From contig BQIY01000072.1 in the NCBI GenBank assembly GCA_021604265.1, positions 1-8,400 of the forward strand: 8,400 bases of DNA. Direction: 5' to 3'. Made by a program: the position numbers and the translations under genes. Under the pieces are notes generated by a model, which saw only the letters and a program-made list of their open reading frames with translations, did no database searches and was not told the DNA's origin. Shown here in pieces: positions 5,516-8,400 of the stretch; the first letter of the stretch is position 1, and each line of letters begins with the position of its first letter. Origin of the DNA: Nitrospirales bacterium. Its GTDB lineage: Bacteria > Nitrospirota > Nitrospiria > Nitrospirales > UBA8639.

Positions 5516-7345
5516 CTAATAATCCAGATCATCTGTGGTGAATGGATCTGTTGGTTTTTTCCCTAGCATCCGTTCGAGGACGTGATTCATCGTATAGATA
5601 TCGTTATCAAATCCTCCATGTGTCGTACTTCGCGTCCTCCTGCCGTCGACTCCATTCGAGTAGATGAATTTAGGTTTTGCTCTCACGGACTTGACCTGTT
5701 TCTCAAACACTTGCATGCCTAAAAGCGGTTTGGATTTGAGGTCTTCTGGTGGAGGCTCTGGCCGGCGTTCCAACGAATTCGACACGAGATAGAGAAGGGA
5801 CTTTCGGTAAATTCTTGCTACTTGGTCGTCCAGCTCAAGTTCGTCTTTCAAGTTATAGATAGTCAGATCTTTGATTTTCAAGGTGGTTTTGCCTTGGAGG
5901 ACTGGGAGGTAATGCGAGTGATATAGGTCGACGCTACATGCTGGCGCCAGCAATGTACAGGTCTCAACTTTGAACTGGTAGCGTCTCAAGGTATGCAGTA
6001 AGTGAGCGATAACGATGGCTCCCGTACTATGTCCGACAAGGTGAATTTTTTTGGGATTTGTCGATTTTTTAATGTGCTTCGTAAATCGATTGATGGCATC
6101 CGTGCCGGCTCCCTGCGGGGTAAACGCATCGTGCGCATCTTGTTTCATTTCGTCCCACAGGAGTGTGCCTGGCCGTCGGACCACGCCTTCAATAAAACGG
6201 TCGGTCCAATCACTCAGACCGCCAACTCGATCGTTAGCTTTATTTTCCTTTCGAATAATGAGGTCTTTGAGTTCTTCTACCAGGCCAGTGTCATACATAA
6301 TGTGAAACGGGTACACTCCGTTACTCTTAAACCGTTCTTTTAAGGCCGCAATGCGTTTGGCTGAGGCCTTGGGAGAATTGAGCCCGCCATGCACATAAAA
6401 GAGAAGGTGTTGATATTTTGTGCTTGCTCCGACCAAGGCTGCTGTTTGTTCAACATCTTCCGGTGTGCTCCAGTAGCGTCCTGATGTTCTGTAGTGTCCG
6501 TCATCAACATGAACAAAATGGCCGGCGATCGATGCACGCGATGTTGATGAGAATTCGGCTTTGCCGCGTTGTTTGGTGCCTAATAGTGCCGCTTCTGGTT
6601 TTAAGTCGAAAATTTGAGGGGTTGGAAGGGCCAGGCGAAAGACCCAGGCATCCATGATGTTGGAGATCCAGTCTTCGTATGTCCAAAGTGCAAGGCCGCC
6701 TTGTCCCCATTTCCTTCCCCACGAATTTTGAATCCAGAAGCCGGTGTCGTTGTATCCGACAATCACGAAGGCGTGTCCGCCATCAGACCTTTCCTGTTGT
6801 GGGATGATTCCTGTCTTCAAGTTATCCCAGCCCCGGTGCACTTTGGCTGACACCGCGATCACCCCCGTTTCATTAAGCGCGGCATGAAAGTGCGAAATCT
6901 TAGGCTGCACCCGGTAGTATGCGCCAACGGTGTTTTTGCGAGCGTTCCTGGCTCGTTCGATCGTGAGGTCGCCTCGGTGTTTTTTCCCCACACGGTAGGG
7001 CCAGAGTTCTTCTGAGCAGACACCCATGTGTTTCCACCCGTGAATCGCTCCACGGAGGCTTGATCCATCGTATAACTCCCCAGGCCATTCGTCATGACGC
7101 TTAGCCATCTCGTAAATCATGCGCGGGCTCACACGGTAATGTCGACGTTCGCGCGGATTTAAGTAGTTAATGGCAGCGGCCACGGCAAATCCCGTGCAGG
7201 CCCCTTCGCTTTTCTGGTCGAGAATGTGCAGCCCTTCTGGGGGGGCAATGGATTGTTTCAGTGGGATCAACGCGGGTTGGTAGATCCAATCTCGCGCATC
7301 AGGGACATCTTGCAAGACATTTTTTAATCGTTTGTAATTCGGCAT
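5516..7345 (-). CDS. Papain-like (C1) cysteine peptidase fused to an alpha/beta-hydrolase domain (609 aa)
   Basis: The N-terminal half (about 1-240) is a C1 papain-family peptidase. It has the bacterial lead motif VPDARDW (14-20), the oxyanion Gln44 in LDQKSEGACTGFA, the nucleophile Cys50, His191 in GGHAFVIVGY and Asn207 in IQNSWG, so all four catalytic positions are intact. After a linker (about 245-310) comes an alpha/beta hydrolase. This shows a strand ending in LLFYVHGG (314-321, probable oxyanion site), the nucleophile elbow GHSTG (438-442, Ser440), a likely acid in NLKDELELDD (Asp501 or near) and a likely His576 in THGGFDND. It thus appears to carry two separate hydrolytic sites, for peptide and for ester or amide bonds. 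There is no signal peptide or membrane segment, so it is probably cytoplasmic unless exported by a leaderless route. The ATG has GGAG 5 bases upstream. It is transcribed alone, divergently from the lipoprotein gene. Substrates are unknown. Confidence 0.9.
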   Translation of the reverse strand: MPNYKRLKNVLQDVPDARDWIYQPALIPLKQSIAPPEGLHILDQKSEGACTGFAVAAAINYLNPRERRHYRVSPRMIYEMAKRHDEWPGELYDGSSLRGAIHGWKHMGVCSEELWPYRVGKKHRGDLTIERARNARKNTVGAYYRVQPKISHFHAALNETGVIAVSAKVHRGWDNLKTGIIPQQERSDGGHAFVIVGYNDTGFWIQNSWGRKWGQGGLALWTYEDWISNIMDAWVFRLALPTPQIFDLKPEAALLGTKQRGKAEFSSTSRASIAGHFVHVDDGHYRTSGRYWSTPEDVEQTAALVGASTKYQHLLFYVHGGLNSPKASAKRIAALKERFKSNGVYPFHIMYDTGLVEELKDLIIRKENKANDRVGGLSDWTDRFIEGVVRRPGTLLWDEMKQDAHDAFTPQGAGTDAINRFTKHIKKSTNPKKIHLVGHSTGAIVIAHLLHTLRRYQFKVETCTLLAPACSVDLYHSHYLPVLQGKTTLKIKDLTIYNLKDELELDDQVARIYRKSLLYLVSNSLERRPEPPPEDLKSKPLLGMQVFEKQVKSVRAKPKFIYSNGVDGRRTRSTTHGGFDNDIYTMNHVLERMLGKKPTDPFTTDDLDY

Positions 7346-7798
7346 AGAAGCTCCATAGAAACGAAGAGGGTTAACGGGCCGACGTTTAACTATGAAAAGA
7401 AATCAGGCAGCATTGAATCCGACTCCTTTCAGATTCTCTCGAAGGTGTGGGAGCAAAAATTATGTTACATCGAGCGATGCATGGTCGATTGTAATGGTTT
7501 TGGAAAGTTTTTACTGCGAAATCTCATCATTTTTGCTAGGTTTCCGTCAAGAGGATGCTGGGCACTCTGTGAGAAGCTGGTTTTTTGACTTGATGGTCTA
7601 TTGAATTCGATATGCATGATCTTCAGGTGTAAGGAGGACGGCCGGTATTCTTCTCCGGTCCAATGGTAGCGTGTTGCGTCATGCTCCGTCTAACGAAATA
7701 GCGAAGGAGCTCTGTCATAAAACGTATCCATGACAATGCAGGATATGTCTGTGGCCACGAACCTGCGAATTTTTCGACCTAATCAAGGTGAGGCATTT
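7346..7798. other. Divergent intergenic region between peptidase fusion and lipoprotein genes
   Basis: This stretch of about 450 bases must hold promoters for both flanking genes, but I find no clear -35/-10 pair. It contains the perfect inverted repeat TGTCAT (7713-7718) with ATGACA (7730-7735), and a 6-bp hairpin (GGCCGG 7640-7645 with CCGGTC 7655-7660, one G-T pair). An AAGGAGG string (7631-7637) has no start codon at a usable distance. A seven-codon minus-strand leader frame (7390-7413) with its own AAGGAG is noted as a finding. Confidence 0.55.
7713..7735. promoter_or_regulatory. Inverted repeat TGTCAT-N11-ATGACA, candidate operator
   Basis: Two perfect 6-base arms are separated by 11 bases, about 64 bases before the lipoprotein start. 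The spacing would suit a dimeric regulator touching two major grooves, but an arm of six bases can occur by chance. No promoter is recognised beside it. Confidence 0.25.
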
Positions 7799-8400
7799 AT
7801 GAAACATGTCATGAAATTGATGATCGCCGTGCTCTTTTTGGTTTTTTCGGCCTGCTCTTCAGCCGATATCCGTACATTAGGCACCGGTGAGCGGGATCTT
7901 GGTACGTGGGAGAAGGCCCCAATCTGGTTTCATGCTGCCCTCTATTATCCATCGGAGATTAGTCTCAATTTCCCTGGATATCTTATCGGGGTTGAAAAAA
8001 GCCCCAAGGAGATGATCGCAAGCGATGGAGATGTGAATACGGTCCTTATTCCGAACGCCGGAAACAAGATGGGAGCGCATATCGCGAGAATCGGTGAAGA
8101 TGACAAATTGCTGTATATCTCCCATATACTCGAGAACTTTGGGGATCAGCACGGCCTGAAAAGCTGCGCGCATTACAACGCCTATTATCGAGCCGATGAT
8201 CCTCGCACGCATCTCAGATTCTGCCGGCCGGATGAAGCGCAAGAGGTGGACCCCAAGAAGGCCTATGCCGGAAGTTGGAACGCGCTGGATTTACTCAGAC
8301 AGGATATTCACCGCAAGATTCAGAGTGATCCGTATACACACCTTGTGGTAGGCATGATGGGGTGGAATACCGATCAGGAAGAGGCTGTTCGGAATTTTAA
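7799..8400 (+). CDS. Lipoprotein, probable alpha/beta-hydrolase-like protein, 3' end beyond window
   Basis: The ATG at 7799 has GAGG (7790-7793) 5 bases upstream. The frame stays open to the window end, giving 200 residues with no stop, so the gene is cut by the window. Residues 1-19 form a lipoprotein signal peptide (MKHVMKLMIAVLFLVFSAC) with Cys19 as the lipidation site, so the mature protein should be membrane-anchored outside the cytoplasm. The middle has two cysteines (Cys123, Cys142) that could form a disulfide, and no motif I recognise. The last part, THLVVGMMGWNTDQEEAVRNF (180-200), looks like the first strand and oxyanion turn of an alpha/beta hydrolase (compare the common strand-HGWN...A.RNF pattern), with Met in place of the usual His. 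If so, the catalytic Ser-Asp-His would lie beyond 8400. It is divergent from the peptidase fusion. Confidence is high for the gene and lipoprotein nature, low for the enzyme guess. Confidence 0.88.
   Translation, partial: MKHVMKLMIAVLFLVFSACSSADIRTLGTGERDLGTWEKAPIWFHAALYYPSEISLNFPGYLIGVEKSPKEMIASDGDVNTVLIPNAGNKMGAHIARIGEDDKLLYISHILENFGDQHGLKSCAHYNAYYRADDPRTHLRFCRPDEAQEVDPKKAYAGSWNALDLLRQDIHRKIQSDPYTHLVVGMMGWNTDQEEAVRNF

Noticed and set aside
7392..7604. 70-codon plus-strand frame in the spacer after the peptidase gene
   Set aside because: No Shine-Dalgarno site before the ATG and no protein family character; it lies in the divergent control region.
7877..8242. 121-codon minus-strand frame
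   Set aside because: It is antisense to the lipoprotein gene, whose signal peptide, lipobox and ribosome-binding site are convincing.

Overview
The window is bacterial chromosome from an organism of intermediate base composition, with clear Shine-Dalgarno sites and sigma70-like promoter pieces. The gene styles (small HU protein with a clean GRNPQTG signature, MYRI-type membrane-anchored YHS protein, ArsM/ArsS pair, zinc-ribbon membrane protein, papain-type C1 peptidase without a signal peptide) fit an environmental Gram-negative. My best guess is the Nitrospirota (Nitrospira lineage), but this is an impression from protein style, not a proof. No rRNA, tRNA, CRISPR array or insertion sequence was seen.

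Layout. At 96-386 (+) lies an HU-family DNA-bending protein. It faces a MoaD/ThiS-type ubiquitin-fold protein (552-830, -), and a strong two-way hairpin terminator (471-505) sits between them. A mostly empty stretch (831-1335) leads, through a plausible promoter, to a small membrane-anchored YHS-domain protein (1336-1584, +). This converges on a two-gene minus-strand operon, arsM (2782-3972) followed by arsS (1689-2705). The encoded enzymes methylate arsenite and then act by radical SAM chemistry on the methylated arsenical, the known route to arsenosugars. A long spacer (3973-4507) holds the putative arsM promoter and, on the other side, an imperfect long inverted repeat and a perfect TATAAT box. 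These precede a zinc-ribbon protein with a C-terminal membrane anchor (4508-5170, +).

The right third holds the most unusual gene. It encodes a 609-residue minus-strand protein (5516-7345) that joins a papain-like C1 cysteine peptidase to an alpha/beta-hydrolase domain with a GHSTG serine elbow. Divergently transcribed from it is a lipoprotein (7799 to beyond 8400, +), whose last visible residues look like the first strand and turn of another alpha/beta hydrolase.

How they work together: only arsM-arsS is a firm functional unit. The other genes look single and are separated by spacers of 100 to 500 bases. The peptidase-hydrolase fusion and the divergent lipoprotein may be a functional pair, but that is inference from neighbourhood and a short motif resemblance.
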